A stretch of 64,000 bases of DNA from Ditylenchus dipsaci (Eukaryota; Nematoda; Chromadorea; Rhabditida; Anguinidae): contig SADC01000003.1 in the NCBI GenBank assembly GCA_004194705.1, positions 124,001 to 188,000 on the forward strand, in the 5' to 3' direction. The translations under genes were made by a program, and so were the position numbers. The notes below the pieces were generated by a model, which searched no databases, was not told the origin of the DNA, and worked only from the letters and a program-made list of their open reading frames with translations. Shown piece after piece: positions 1 to 11,876 of this stretch; within the stretch, counting starts at the first letter, position 1; each line of letters starts with the position of its first letter.

Positions 1-184
1 CCCCATCTGAGGAGTTTGGTCAAGATTGGTGTTCGCGACGCCGATTTTAACCTAATATTTTACTGACACAAATATAACACAACACAAATATATTTTGATT
101 ATCACAAGCAGTTTTCGAAACCTGCAAATTCACTGATATAACAACTATTTCGAGACGCAAATCATCGATCGATATAAAAATTAG

Positions 185-361
185 TTATACACCAATCTTG
201 CACCAATATGTGGAAACGATGTTGGAGAGTTGATTGTTACAGGCACACATCAAAACACTGCAATCCTTGCGATCCAGCTACTCAAGCGTCTCGAAGAGGA
301 TGTCCACAGGAATGACCTTTGTTTTCAGGCAATGGGTCAGGAGTGGTTATGCAATGAATAA
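185..361 (+). CDS. possible 3' terminal exon of an unrecognised gene
   Basis: A 59-codon open stretch starts right after an intron-type acceptor (AAAATTAG) and ends at TAA. It reads L-Y-T-N-L-A-P-I-C-G-N-D then a helix-like segment (TAILAIQLLKRLEEDVH), finishing QEWLCNE. Composition looks protein-like and unlike the surrounding AT-rich repeats. I do not recognise the family. Upstream exons would lie in bases 1-30 or left of the window. It could be a chance frame, and no poly(A) signal is obvious close behind it. Confidence 0.3.
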   Translation, partial: LYTNLAPICGNDVGELIVTGTHQNTAILAIQLLKRLEEDVHRNDLCFQAMGQEWLCNE

Positions 362-2084
362 TGCAATTTAGCCAAAGTTTCTTATCTCAACAAAATATAT
401 AGTCAGAAAACAGGCCTTCAATCACATGACAAACAGCCTTCAATCATCCATCGAAAGCTACAAGATAACAAGAGAACTCACCCATCCCAAGATAGCTGCC
501 TAAAATTATTTGGTTAGGTTGGACATGCAAATATTCTGATACACCATTAAGCTTCTGATATCAGAAGGATTGAACAAGAACAGTAGGGCGAGTATTCGTT
601 CGGTGTAGCAGAGGGAACTAGATGCCCGCCAGGGGCATCTATAGAGATTTTTTTGTTATCCACTAGGAAGCAATGGCTGTTAGTAAAGTACTACACTTAT
701 TTTAGAGACATTACGGTACTCATGAAATCTGACAAATTTCTGCACTATACATGAAAAATTAGTTGGAGGGGGGTCATTTAAGAGGGGGTTTCTTGACGAA
801 TTTCACGTTTCGACAATCTAACCAGGGAACCTTCAGACGTGTTTTTTTTCAAAGACTTTATTGACAGATTTTTTTGAAGATTCTTGTAGAGCACCCCGAA
901 GTTATATAACAAAGTGCTGCTGATAGCTCCAGGTCTTTTGTAAAAGTGTGGAGAACGGGGTACCCAAAGTTGCCGAAAAACCATGATACGGGTAATCATG
1001 ATAATTTCGAAAAGCCGTGACTGGCTTTCCAAAGTACTTGCTACGAACAGTATAATATGCATAAAAAATACCCCATACAAGTTGCATATTCAAAATACTC
1101 ATAAAATTAGACAGATTCAAAAGTGGGCTAAAAACCACCTGGATGACCTGAAAAATCAAATTTTTTAAAATTAAAATCATTTCGCCTATTATACGTAAAA
1201 ATTGTCTGGGAAATAAGGTTTGATAAGACCAAAAGTCTATTTTTACCTCCCGAACCCCGAAACCTTGGGTGGCTACTACCTGACCAGGTCAACATCCAGG
1301 TGGATGGCCTAGATTTTTAAAATTAAAATCGTAGTCTTAGTCTTGTCAAACCCAACTCACCACTTAATTTTACATATGATAACATAGTTTGTTTTGAAAT
1401 TTACCAAAATTTCATTTTTCAGATTATGCAGGTGGATATCCGCCTAGCCAGGTGGTACCCAGTTGGTGTCAAACAGTATTCCCCACACGATTTGGCATAT
1501 GATAGAATAGTTTTTTTATTTAAAATCTCTCTTTTATTTTTCAGATCCTCCAGGTATATAAAAAAAAAAAAAAAAAAAATATATCCACCTGGACCAAAGG
1601 TACCCATCCCGAGTTTTGGGGTTCGGGTGGATAGAATCGAAATTTCGGTTATATCAAACCTAATTCACTACACGATTTCATATATGATAGCATATTTTGT
1701 TTTTAAATTAACAAATAAATAAATTAATTAATAAGACTTTTTGCTATTCCGTGACTAGTTGAGCAAAAATGATTGTCACCACCGGGTTTCGAACCTGCAA
1801 TCTATTGAGGAATCAATTAATTAAGGATATCTGAGATTCCTATCCAAGCTTGAGAAGAAGGGATAGGCTTTCCAGGCCGGCCCTTGCACAGGTCTGTTCT
1901 AGGCCAAAAGAGTAATTTTACCAAATGTTCTTTTACCAAACAGGTAAAAAGATCAAATATACGATTGGCCAAACAATTACATATTCAAAAAAGTGATTGA
2001 GCAAATGCTTATTTGAGCAAATGTCTTTTTTATCAAAATGTTCATCGAGTATTTCTCTAATTTATCTTTTATAGGCACGCCCAA
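362..2084. other. gene-free AT-rich stretch with CCAGGTGG-type short repeats
   Basis: No convincing exon on either strand. From about 1240 to 1620 short units built on CCAGGTGG and GGTACC recur, partly in inverted orientation. The same word family returns near 5750-5820, 11340-11400, 26400-26620, 26840-26890 and 28400-28620. A run of A interrupts it at 1560-1579. Near 1780 an isolated tRNA T-arm-like motif (reverse strand GGTTCGAAACC) is visible without the rest of a tRNA. Confidence 0.5.
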
Positions 2085-2740
2085 AATACCCAATGGTCAA
2101 AATACCCAAAGACAAAATACGCAATATGCATATTGTGCAGATAATGTGCACTATATGTTATCATTATAGTATACACAACATATAATAATGCTTAATGCCA
2201 TTATAATATTAATAGGACGTCAAAAGTCTACCAAAAGACCACTCTTGGGTATTTTGACTATTGGGTATTTTGTAATTTGGGCATTTTGACTATTGGACAT
2301 TTTGACCATTGGGTATTTCGACCATTAACACTCAAGAGGCCGATCGGCAGGTCGGTATATTCCGGTGCAGAATTCGACGGAGAACACGAATATCGCTTTT
2401 TTTTTAAAACGTGGGTCTGAGGGTCAATATACCGTGTTGAAAAGACATATAAGATGTAAACAAGTTATTGTCATATGATGGAGATTAATGCAAAAGAAAC
2501 TAAAAATTTTGATTTATGATAGTCCGAAAAATGCTCTATTTTCAACACGGTATATTGACCCCTCAGACCCACTTTTTTTTAAAAAAAAAGCGATATTCGT
2601 GTTCTCCGTCGAATTCTGCACCGGAATATACCGACCTGCCGATCGGCCTCTTGAGTGTTAAGTGTTTTGTACTTTGGGTGTTTTTTCCTTGGGTTTTGTA
2701 ATTGGGTATTTTGTCTATGGATATTTTGATCATGCACCAT
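2085..2740. repeat. inverted minisatellite of TGGGTATTTTGACCAT-like units
   Basis: Copies of a ~16-bp unit occur as AAAATACCCAATGGTC at 2088-2130 and in the opposite orientation at 2235-2325 and 2665-2740. This gives a foldback structure. The TTAA-flanked element at 2329-2657 has split the right arm. Confidence 0.6.
2329..2657. mobile_element. TTAA-flanked hairpin element (piggyBac-type MITE)
   Basis: The ends are inverted: CACTCAAGAGGCCGATCGG on the left and its complement on the right, with arms of about 130 bp. TTAA lies immediately outside both ends (2325-2328 and 2658-2661). TTAA is the established piggyBac target duplication. The terminus resembles the end of the piggyBac element at 44122 (CACTAGAACGGTCGAGCGG). 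No coding capacity is seen. Origin as a non-autonomous piggyBac derivative is inferred. Confidence 0.75.
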
Positions 2741-2761
2741 GCGGGTGTGCGCATCTCAACT

Positions 2762-2806
2762 CCAAGCCCCAAGCCCCCAAGCCCCAAGCCCCAAGCCCCA
2801 AGCCCC
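2762..2806 (+). repeat. CCCCAAG microsatellite
   Basis: Six to seven near-perfect copies of CCCCAAG in tandem. Confidence 0.9.
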
Positions 2807-2814
2807 TATGGAGC

Positions 2815-4603
2815 GCAGGGGGCTTGAGAGCAGTGTTGGCAATTTGAATCGCGCGATTCGAATTCAAACGCGTTTGCGATTCAAAATTGAGATTTAAAAA
2901 GGTGCGATTCACGTGAATCATAGACACAGATTTTGAATCGCATTTTGAACATTGGCATACTGACTGCGATTCACGTGAATCATAGGCATTATTTTCCCTC
3001 CTATTTTAGAGGAAAAAAATTGAGAAAAATTCATCTTCGGGGACAAAGGCAAAAAAAATTTCATAAAATTTTTTCACAAATTTGTTTTGTCTGAAATTGC
3101 TTTCCCTAAACACTTTTTAAGACTTTTGGGAAAAAAAAATTTTCGAAAAAAATCAACAGGGGGACCAAGGCATCTTTTTTTCCAGAGATGCGAATGCATA
3201 TAGAGCCTTAAATCGTTTAACCTCAAATATGATATTTATGATCTTATCCTACTTTAAAAAAGTAGGCAGAAAACTTTCGTCGGATCAGGTAGAACGTTTA
3301 TAGAAAATAGTCAAGAGAGAAACCCCGCTTTAATTGCAGTCTAACGTTCTGGTATGCCCCTTTCAAGAGCACTTTCACATAAAAATTGACTATTTTCATT
3401 AGAACACTTTTTTTACAGATTAGCGGGCGTTTTTTCTATAAATAGCGAGCATTTACAATTAGCGGACATTTTTCAGAGATTAGCGGGTAAAATTAAATAC
3501 CACCCAAAATTAAATTCTATACCTTGTTTTGTTAGAAACCAAGTTGAAAAATCCGTACAGAGTTTCAATGATTGATAAAATAACTTAATCGGCGAGGACA
3601 CAGTCTGAACAGGTGAGCATGCCCCTTTAAAATTCTGAAATCACAGCTCGGAAATTATTTTTAAATCATCTTTTCTTGGGAACCAAATTTATCAAAGGTA
3701 TTACAAATTTATAAAATGTCCATTCTCAGTAAGGGTGTCGAGGCGTCCTTTTTTAGTAGCTTAATATTTTTTAATAGAAAAAAGAGAGGAAGAAAACATC
3801 GCAGATGTTGAAATATTCTTGGACAACACGCTCATGAACTTTTTGACAATTGCTCGGTTGACGCCGAGAGTAGGATACCTCTCGTACATATGTGCATATG
3901 TGGCTCAGTATTTGATTTTCCCCTGATAAACTCCTTTGTCTCATGTCGGTCAAAGTAAGAGCAGATGCTTTTCCTTGGGGCGAACTTTTGCAAATTTAAC
4001 ACATATTCTGTTTTATGCATTGCTACTGATGTGTGAGTGTCAAGAAGAAAAGTTAAAGAAACTTTCTAAAAATTTCAAAATTTCCTAAATAGGAGTAAGG
4101 CAATCTGTGGGAGATGCTCCTGCCACCCGGCATTAATAGTTTAAAAGGTCATGATTTTTGAGTGCATTGGCATTTCTAAGTCTACTCATCTAATACAGCC
4201 TTCATACCCTCCGAGTTACTATTCTGAGCCTATAATGCCGGAAGAAATGTCTTGAAAACAGTTTTTGAACACCTCTAGAATAATTAATTTTTAGGGAATA
4301 TACCATACTAGTGTGGAAATATTTGCGAAGGGAAAACACTGCATTACATGAGAGTTGAGAACTGTGTCGAGCATCCCGGACACGCAGAGCAATTTAAAAA
4401 CAAAATTTTTATGGCCATAAAATAAACTGTGACTTGCAAATCAACCTTTACTTTGACTTTTGGCTATCTTACTTTCTTGTAGAAACTTTCTTCTAGTGAA
4501 ACAAACGTTAAAAGCTTTTAAGCACACCTGTTAGTTTCTGCAATTCTGACAAACTTTTTTTTGTTATCAAGTTTCTCAACTATTATGAATAAATAGTCAT
4601 TTA
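2815..4603. other. gene-free repeat-derived stretch
   Basis: No exon supported. GATTCACGTGAATC-type palindromic words recur at 2840-2985. A block at 3000-3200 is a relative of 39180-39350 (both contain AAGACTTTTGG followed by A-runs and GACCAAGGCA). Ends of the type GCATGCCCCTTTAA occur near 3350 and 3620, as in the element at 16040-16262, but here both lie in the same orientation, so no complete element can be drawn. Confidence 0.45.
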
Positions 4604-4840
4604 CAGGGTTAGTCATAAAGACACGGGCGTTTTTGGAAAAAATTTGTGTAAGTAGTTCTTAGCCCCATCGATTTTCCCAGGAAAACCGATGACAGTGGTT
4701 AAGCTACGTGGAAGCTCTTCAATCATAAATGCAAAAAAATCGTTTAGAAACACAACCACTTCTTGCAAAAACAACCCCGAAAATTAAGTGCTCACACAAA
4801 TTTTAATTAAAAAAATGTCCGTGTTTTTTGACTAGCCCTG
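4604..4840. mobile_element. hairpin MITE with CAGGGTTAGTC ends
   Basis: Inverted ends CAGGGTTAGTCATAAAGACA and its near complement (GTCCGTGTTTTTTGACTAGC then CCTG) enclose ~237 bp. TA lies to the left of the left end, consistent with a Tc1/mariner-type target, but the right flank has TG. Core words such as CCCCATCGATTTTCCC reappear near 26670 and 35815, so this belongs to a multi-copy family. No coding capacity. Confidence 0.6.
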
Positions 4841-5924
4841 TGCATGCTCGATATCATTCGATCAACGACTCACAAGTAGGGTTTCAAGCACGGAAATGGA
4901 TACATTGAATGTTTTTTTTGATTTTAGCTCTGATAAGATTTTATTTTTACTTTGTATTATAGCGCAAATAAAAGCTCAAAACACACAATCTGTAAAAATG
5001 ACAAACCTCTGTAAACAAGTTGGCCATGGCGGAAATTTTTCTTTTATTCTTTTCTTGTAGCTTGAACTCTGGGGAGCTCATAACTGCTAGACCCTTTCGA
5101 AAATAACTTATATAGAGCCGAGCAATAAACGTTTGAAGTTGGTCGATCATCAGGTGCCACCTTTTTTCACTCCTCAAGTTCAAATGTTTCTGGTTACGCG
5201 ACACTTGCGCACCAAAAAAATGTATTTTCTAGTAAAAAGGTAGATGACCTTCCTGGACCATCTTTTGGAGTTATCAATCATCCCAATAGTCCTCATCCCC
5301 CCTTAGTAGTCCGATTCATCTTTAATAGCCCTCAACTATCCTCAGGAGTCCAGAAACATCTTCAATTTTCAAAACCTAAGAAAGATAACCATATTGATGG
5401 TCATATCGCTAAGATACCTTCCTAGTGTTTTAGGTATTATTGAAAAGCGTATTCCTAACGCTGATTTCTAATGACTTGTGCCCAGAAGCTCCTTGACCTG
5501 AACCCAAAATATTTTGGTTCTGGATGGAGTTATCCCTTTGGTTAAACACTTGTCCTATTGCTTGGATTCAGATAGGTGATATCACCCTCTTCGATTTATC
5601 CAAATAGGTTTAACTCACGAATCAGGTAGGGTATCCTGCTATTGATCAATTTTAAGTCCCGGTTTGTTGGTTATAATAAACTTGATAAATCACAGCTGGT
5701 CTACTTACGTCATCGCGAGGATACCATACAGGCAACATCCCTTGATCTTCCAGTCTTAACTAATTGAGTATCACTACCTGAGTAATTCCTAAGTACCACT
5801 ACCTAGGTATCTGGGTAACACTATTTGAATAGGACCACTGAGAATAGGTTAACCAGGGCGTGGATGATTCAGGGCTACAAGGAATATTTCACGAGGTTCG
5901 TATACCTTTTTACCAGAAAATACA
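4841..5924. other. gene-free stretch
   Basis: Open frames here are short and have no recognisable domain or splice-consistent structure. CTACCTGAG/CCTAGGTATC-type short repeats lie at 5755-5825. Nothing else supported. Confidence 0.4.
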
Positions 5925-6312
5925 TTTTGGTGAGCAAGTGTCGTGGACAAATGTCGTGTGCGCAAGTGTCGCTGCGCAAATGTCTTGGTGCGCAAATGTC
6001 GCGTAACCATGCCTCTAGCTCCAATTTATGTGGTTGACCATGAGCTGGTTGGGTGATGGGAAAATTGAAAATGGGAAAATTTATATCAAAAGCGGACAAA
6101 TTATTAGGCCATTAATTGTAGTGGGCTAGGGGATACTTCAGCGAAATCGATGAGAAAATCAACAGAAACTTTATTTACGTAATTCATTATTGATGTAATT
6201 CGAGTCGTGTTTTGGTTGGTTGACCCTCCCAGTGACGTAACATTGAAAGAGTTAACTGTATTGAGAGGGTTATCCGACATTTGTGCGCCACGAAATTTGC
6301 GCACCGACATTT
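5925..6312. repeat. foldback of GCGCAAATGTCG minisatellite
   Basis: About six copies of a 12-bp unit (GCGCAAATGTCG and variants) run at 5935-6005. Two to three copies stand in opposite orientation at 6268-6312 (CGACATTTGTGCGC). The spacer of about 260 bp has no gene. A related half-site (GCGACACTTGCGCACC) stands alone at 5200-5215. Confidence 0.65.
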
Positions 6313-6863
6313 AAAAAATGGTCTAGGTAAAAGTGCAACGAAAATTTGAAAAACGGTGTTTGTAAAAAGACCGAAAAATTTCTGGTGCGCCGCTCGTCAG
6401 ATATTTCTGGCTACGCCTCTGACTGTAGCCCAGTTTGCAAATAGCGGGTAACTATAGCGAGAAGTAGATAGTGGGAAACTAATGAAGAACCAATTTAAAA
6501 AGATATTCTATGTGATGATTTTGATGTTAATTTGTTTGATTTTTATAAAATTGTTTTCAATTCAAGAGTTTTCAATTATCCTCAATTTTCCGGGAAAAGT
6601 TGAATTTTCCTGGAAAATTTCCCGGAAACTTTTCCCTATTTCAACTTTCCCGTGAAAATACCAACTCTATACCAACCTCATAACAGCTCATTTTACTCCA
6701 CATTGCTAGCGCTTTCTAATGTGTGTAAAGGTCCTTAAAAAAATTTAGTGTAGTAGTTTTGAGCTCCCAAGAGTTCAGGCTACAAGATAGGAATGAAAGG
6801 AAAATTTTTATTTTTCCGTCATGGCCAGACACTTAGTCATTCTTACTGACTATGTGTTTTTAA

Positions 6864-8376
6864 CACGGGAACGGCTGTACGTCCTGATGGTATTTCCTTG
6901 TGCAGAATTTCACGCTGAGCACGATGGTGAAAAAAAATTGAAAAAAAGTAACTCTACGGTGGTCAGCGGCCTTTGTGAACCATCAATGTCACGACTTTTG
7001 ACTATGCCACTTCAAAGAGGTAAAGAATGCCACTGTTTTAATATATTTTTTATATTTCATGTGCAAAAAAAAGCGCAGATTGCAAGCTTTCAAACGACAT
7101 ATTGTGGAGGTATTTATGACAATCATATGATAATTTTTGGCTCACAGAAACCATTGTGTTTTTTTTAAAAACGTTGTTCATACAAAAATATGTACAAATA
7201 AATGTGGAAACGCCTTTTTTAAGTTCATGGTTGATACTGTTCGACAGAGCAAGAAAAACTGCACCAGACAGTGCTTTAAAGTAGCCTACAATCAAGCTTT
7301 TCGAGTGTTTAGCAAAGGTTCAAAAGTATATCCCAAAAGGCATCTTGACCTGAAACTTTGATTTCGCTACATAAATCTGAAATTCTGATACTTGATTCGA
7401 GTTCAGCATGGTCGATTTACTTAAAAACTGTCAATTGATTATCACAGTCACTGTCAAATTTCAAATTCCGCTCGAGACAAAAATTATTTAAATTCAAAAT
7501 TTTTCAAATTTCAAATAATTTTTGTCTCGAGCGGAATTTGAAATTTGACAATGATTGTGATAATCAATTAACAGTTTCCAAGTAAATCGACCATACTGAA
7601 CACGAATCAGGTGTCAGAATTTCAGATTTATGTAGCGAAATCGAAGTTTCAGGTCAAGATGCATTTTGGGATTTACTTTTGAACCTTTGCTAAACACTCG
7701 AAAAGCTTGGTTGCAGGCTACTTTAAAGCACTATCTGGTGCAGTTTTTCTTGCTCTGCCGAACAGTATCAACCATAAACTTAAAAACGGCGTTTCCACAT
7801 TTATTTGTACATATTTTTGTATGAACAACGTTTTTGAAAAAAAAACACAATGGTTTCTGTGAGCCAAAAAATTATCATATGATTGTCATAAATACCGTAT
7901 TTCCTCTAATAAGCGCCCCGGGGCGCTTATTTTTCAAACCCTCAAAAATTGGGAAATTTGGAATTCGATTTCGAGATTTTCGGGTGCTCAACCAAAATCT
8001 AAAAAGTGGAATCGGTAGAGCTCGTGGGAGTTAAGAAAACGTATCAAACAGCTTTGCAAAATATTTCTTCTACACTGAGATCCAGACCCTCCAAGTCGAA
8101 GGGGGCGCTTATTAGAGGAAATACGGTACCTCCACAATATGTCATTTGAAAGCTTGCAATCTGCGCTTTCTTTTGCACATGGAATATAAAAAATATATTA
8201 AAACAGTGGCATTCTTTACCTCTTTGAAGTGGCATAGTCAAAAGTCGTGACATTGATGGTTCACAAAGGCCGCTGACCACCGTAGAGTTACTTTTTTTCA
8301 ATTTTTTTTTCACCATCGTGCTCAGCGTGAAATTCTGCACAAGGACATACCATCAGGACGTACAGCCGTTCCCGTG
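6864..8376. mobile_element. 1.5-kb TTAA-flanked palindrome (piggyBac-like foldback)
   Basis: Two long, nearly complementary arms meet near 7495-7510. The ends are CACGGGAACGGCTGTACG and its complement. TTAA lies directly outside each end (6860-6863 and 8377-8380), as expected for a piggyBac target duplication. The first bases resemble the piggyBac element at 44122 (CAC..GAACGG). The right arm is longer because a second element (7895-8126) is inserted. Open frames on both arms are mirror images of each other and carry no domain, so I do not call them genes. Confidence 0.75.
7895..8126. mobile_element. CCGTATTT-family hairpin MITE nested in the palindrome
   Basis: Inverted ends CCGTATTTCCTCTAATAAGC and its complement enclose 232 bp, flanked by TA on both sides (7893-7894, 8127-8128). 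Comparison with the left arm of the host palindrome shows the uninterrupted site (ATAAATACCTCC), so insertion and TA duplication are directly demonstrated. The TA target suggests Tc1/mariner-type mobilisation. No coding capacity. Confidence 0.85.
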
Positions 8377-8387
8377 TTAAATCTTGT

Positions 8388-8562
8388 CTACACATTGGTA
8401 TAAAAAACGTGTGAATTTTCAATGAAAAATCAGAAAATTTCATCTGATTATTTTCGGCTTGAAAAGCTTGCCCAAGCCGATTTCTTTTCAAGCTGAAAAT
8501 GATCGGATGAAATTTCCTGATTTTTCATTGGAAATTCAAACGTGTTTTATACCAATGTGTAG
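8388..8562. mobile_element. hairpin MITE with CTACACATTGGTATAAAA ends
   Basis: Ends CTACACATTGGTATAAAA and TTTTATACCAATGTGTAG are complementary, and so are the inner arms (centre near 8465). The same end with its flank (ACCAATGTGTAGCCA) recurs at 25980-25996, showing another copy or relic. Confidence 0.65.
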
Positions 8563-9600
8563 CCAAGATTCTAGGCTTTCATTTGCTATATTATACAAAA
8601 AAATAGAATCGCATAAGAGCTAAAATTAAAAAAAATTCAAATGTGTCCGTTTCCGTGCCGGCAATCCTACTCACAAGGAAACCTCTCGAGCTGTTTTTCA
8701 ACATATGACTACAAAATATGCATTTCAAAAAAGCACTCACTTACGATTTTTTGTAAGGTAGAGCCTAAAAATAGTTGAAAGTAGGCCGGAACTGAGGTCG
8801 ACTTGACAACTTTGCATGTCGTGTACGAAAATTTGCACTCGTACGCAGCCAATGTTTTTCGCCCATGCGTTCTATTCATAAAGTTCTCTACATCTTGTAA
8901 AAGACACATTATTGTTCACTAATCAAAATCATGCCTGTCTGAAAAAAACAGCTTGAGAGGTTCCCTTGTCAGTTTTCGAAAAACACCATAAAATAAAAAT
9001 GTTATGAAAAAATTCACTAGGCTGATTTTAATTCAATACCCTACTTTCACAACCCTCTTACCAGGGGTCGTGAAGCATCAAGGTTTGACATTCGCGCTGT
9101 AAAGCAGTACATCTTGGATAAAATAGTCACAGTGTGGTGTAAAAGACCAAAATCGTTAGGCCTGCCTATGATGTAACCCTTCAATTTTCAGGGCCTCCTT
9201 CAAGAATTGTGCAAAGTAATGGCATTCATACTGCCGCATAATTTAAAGTGCTTTGTAAATATCAAATATTTCAAATCATGTTTTTCAAATCACTTAACTT
9301 TCATAGTCGTACTTTTACGATATTATGGGTAGCGACAGATTGAGACTATTCAAATTGAGACAATGAAGATTGACAAGACCGATAATTTTATACCGATAAT
9401 TTTGTCTCAATTTGAATTGTCTCAATCTGTTGCTGGCCAATATTATTCTGTTTTTTGCTTTGTTTCAAATTTTATATCGTTATTTGTAAAAAATTTGCCT
9501 TTGAACGAGTGGTGGTCAAAGATTTGGTTTTATCGTATTTTTTGCCTGGCAAACCTTTTTCTAGCAGCAAAAAGACTTTCCTGCCATATAAAAGCTAAAA
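8563..9600. other. gene-free stretch
   Basis: AT-rich and without supportable exons. A partial inverted relation exists between 8660-8690 and 8945-8970 (GGAACCTCTC...GAGAGGTTCC), suggesting another small hairpin element. GATAATTTTGTCTCAATTTG words near 9340-9430 form a further short inverted repeat. Confidence 0.4.
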
Positions 9601-9627
9601 AAAATCTTAACTGGGAGCTTTTCCCAA

Positions 9628-10212
9628 CTGGCAGCCCCAACTGGCAGCCCCTAACTGGCAGCCCCACCGGGCAGCCTTTTTTAATTATGTAGTCCTGACA
9701 CGGAAAAATGTTTCAAATTGAAACTAAACTGAACCAATAAGCCGACATCGATGACCTTGATAACCAGTAATCATTCAAAAACATGTTGCTTAGCAGTGTG
9801 AAAATTTTGGTGGGGAAAGCAGAAATTTTTTTGTAGGGCTAGAAACCTGAGCCTCAAAAACGTGCTTTTGAAACTAATCGCTGCTGCAATACATGTGTTT
9901 TTTCGTTTATTTTGGTATAAAACAAAAAATTCGCTCAGAAGTTAAAAATACGCGTTTAAAGTCAGCCAAGAAAGAGCAAAATTACGATAGAGCTAGGCTT
10001 GGAATTAATATTTGGACCGGAACCGGTATCGGGATTCGAAAAAGGCCGGTAAATCGGAACCGGAATTTTGGGCCAACTCTAGTGTTACTAGTTTAGAATG
10101 GTTCGTTTGTCTAGGAAATATAGTGAAAATTTGGCTGCCAGTTGGGAGGGCTGTCAGTCGGGAGGGCTGCCAGTTGGGAGGGCTGCCGGTTGGGGGCTGC
10201 CAGTTGGGTGTC
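9628..10212. repeat. foldback of CCAACTGGCAGCCC minisatellite
   Basis: Four copies of a ~15-17-bp unit (CCAACTGGCAGCCC) lie at 9628-9678. Five copies of its complement (GGGCTGCCAGTTGG) lie at 10135-10209. The ~460-bp spacer has no recognised gene. Arms made of tandem repeats recur throughout this window. Confidence 0.75.
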
Positions 10213-10433
10213 GTTCGTAAAAACCCTATTTTGGCCGTAAAAGAATTTTTCGCAGTAAAAAACATTTTCTTAATGTACAGGGTGGGCCAATTTTTCGCAG
10301 TTTTTTGTTATAGTCATGATTTTTTTTGGCAGCCCGTTTTTTTGAAAAACGGTTTTTACAAAAAAGGCAAAAAGTTTTTTATTGCTAAAAAGTATTTTTA
10401 CGGAAACGAAAAGTATTTCTTCTGCAAAATTTA

Positions 10434-10680
10434 TTGATTCCAGGGCCTATCTTACTATTTGAAGATTGGAAAACGAATTTGTCATTTTCTGTCTTACTAA
10501 CATTTTGGAAAATGGAAAATTGGAAATGGAAAGTGGAAAATGGAAAATTTTCATGGAAAATTTCCGCTTCTGTCTTACTATTTGAAAAGTGGAAAATTAG
10601 ACAATTTTCCATGGAAAATTGATGACTACGGTCTACGAATTTTCAGTGAAAGTGAGAGTATTTTTTTAAGTAAGACAGAA
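10434..10680. repeat. GGAAAATGGAAAA-rich repeat with inverted TTTTCCATGGAAAA words
   Basis: Degenerate GGAAAATGG units run from 10505 to 10610, and TTTCCATGGAAAATT palindromic words follow. Three TCTTACTATTTGAA or TCTTACTAA-like words punctuate the block. No gene. Confidence 0.5.
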
Positions 10681-10699
10681 AACCATCTTATCTTGTGGC

Positions 10700-10770
10700 A
10701 CACAGTCAATTCACGCCCAGGACAATTCACGCCCGGGCAATTCACGCCTATAGATAATTCACGGCGCTAA
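10700..10770 (+). repeat. CAATTCACGCCCGGG minisatellite
   Basis: Four units of about 15 bp of the form CAATTCACGCC(C/T) in tandem. An isolated T-arm-like motif, GGTTCGAATC, follows at 10823-10832. Confidence 0.65.
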
Positions 10771-10894
10771 ATTGATATCCTGGTAAATGATGTCTGGTTA
10801 ATTGATCCGCTAATAGGTTACAGGTTCGAATCACGGTGGTGGTAAACATTTTTTATAGACTAGTACCAGAATAAGAAAATAGTTTTTTAAAAGA

Positions 10895-11876
10895 TCAATA
10901 AGCCTCAGGGTGGGTAGAAAAACAGCCTGGTACCTGCCCTAAACGCGTATTTAGTAAAAGTAAAAATAAAAGACAGTAAATTTTACGGGTTCCAAAGCCT
11001 GTTTTCTGGACTAATTCGGACATGCTAAAGATGGCTTGATAGTGGTAAAATGCCGTTGTGTAGGGTATTTCTTGAATTTTGGTGAAGTCGAGTTTTGGTA
11101 AAATCAATTATCTCCCAATACTCTAAAAACCCATACAAAACCTTTTTACTATTATCAAACCATCTTTAGCGTGCCCATATTAGTCCAAAAAACAGGTTTT
11201 GGAACATGAAAAACGTAAAAATTTTTTGATCCAAGTTGACTTAGTCTATCCACGGATTATCCAGTAGAACTGAAGTTGGATCAAAGAAAAACATTTTATT
11301 CTTTATTCTAAAAACTTTACACGACGAAATTATTACTCCCGGGTGCCACTACACTACCTGAGTTCCCCAACCTGAGTACGTCTACCTCAATACAACAAAA
11401 TCAAGTGGTCGTCCACTTGTATAAAGAAAATTTACGTTTTTCATCTTCCAAAGCTTGTTCTCTGGACTAACTCGGGCATGCTGAAGATAGTTTGATAATA
11501 GTAAAACAAGGTGGAGAGGCGCCTTACAGGCGCCTTTCATGAATTATTTTAATAAGCTCCTAATTGAGGTGGCAGATGTTACTGGTGACAATTATATACC
11601 ACGCGCATAATTAATACTTTCATAAGCAGAGTCACGCAGGCACCGGTTCGACCCTGAGTAAAAATTAATAATTTTTAGTCGCCGGTTCTGCTGCCGGCTC
11701 CTGGCGCCAGTACCCGGCGCTGAACGCCAAAATACCCCTTAACAACCAAAGTCACAAAACTTTTTTTTACAAAGATAACTGAAAAAACAAACCGTAAAAA
11801 CTAATTTACAAAAGTCACGCACGAAAAAAGACTTAAAAAAGAATGCCCGAAAATTGCAACCTGGCATTTCGAAACT
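10895..11876. other. gene-free stretch with repeated TAGTCC/GCATGC block
   Basis: A block containing TTCCAAAGC, CTGTTTTCTGGACTAA and GCATGC-like words occurs at 10980-11060. It is inverted at 11110-11215, direct again near 11430-11510, and a fourth copy lies at 12610-12740. The GGCGCCAGTACCCGGCGCTGA word at 11703 recurs in degenerate form near 15688. Another T-arm-like motif (CCGGTTCGACCC) is at 11643. No exon supported. Confidence 0.4.

Noticed and set aside
3345..3630. An element between the two GCATGCCCCTT-like ends.
   Set aside because: Both ends have the same orientation, so they do not form one inverted-repeat element.
6821..8491. Open frames of 60-115 codons with identical peptides on both strands.
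   Set aside because: They lie on the two arms of one palindrome and therefore mirror each other. No domain or splice support.
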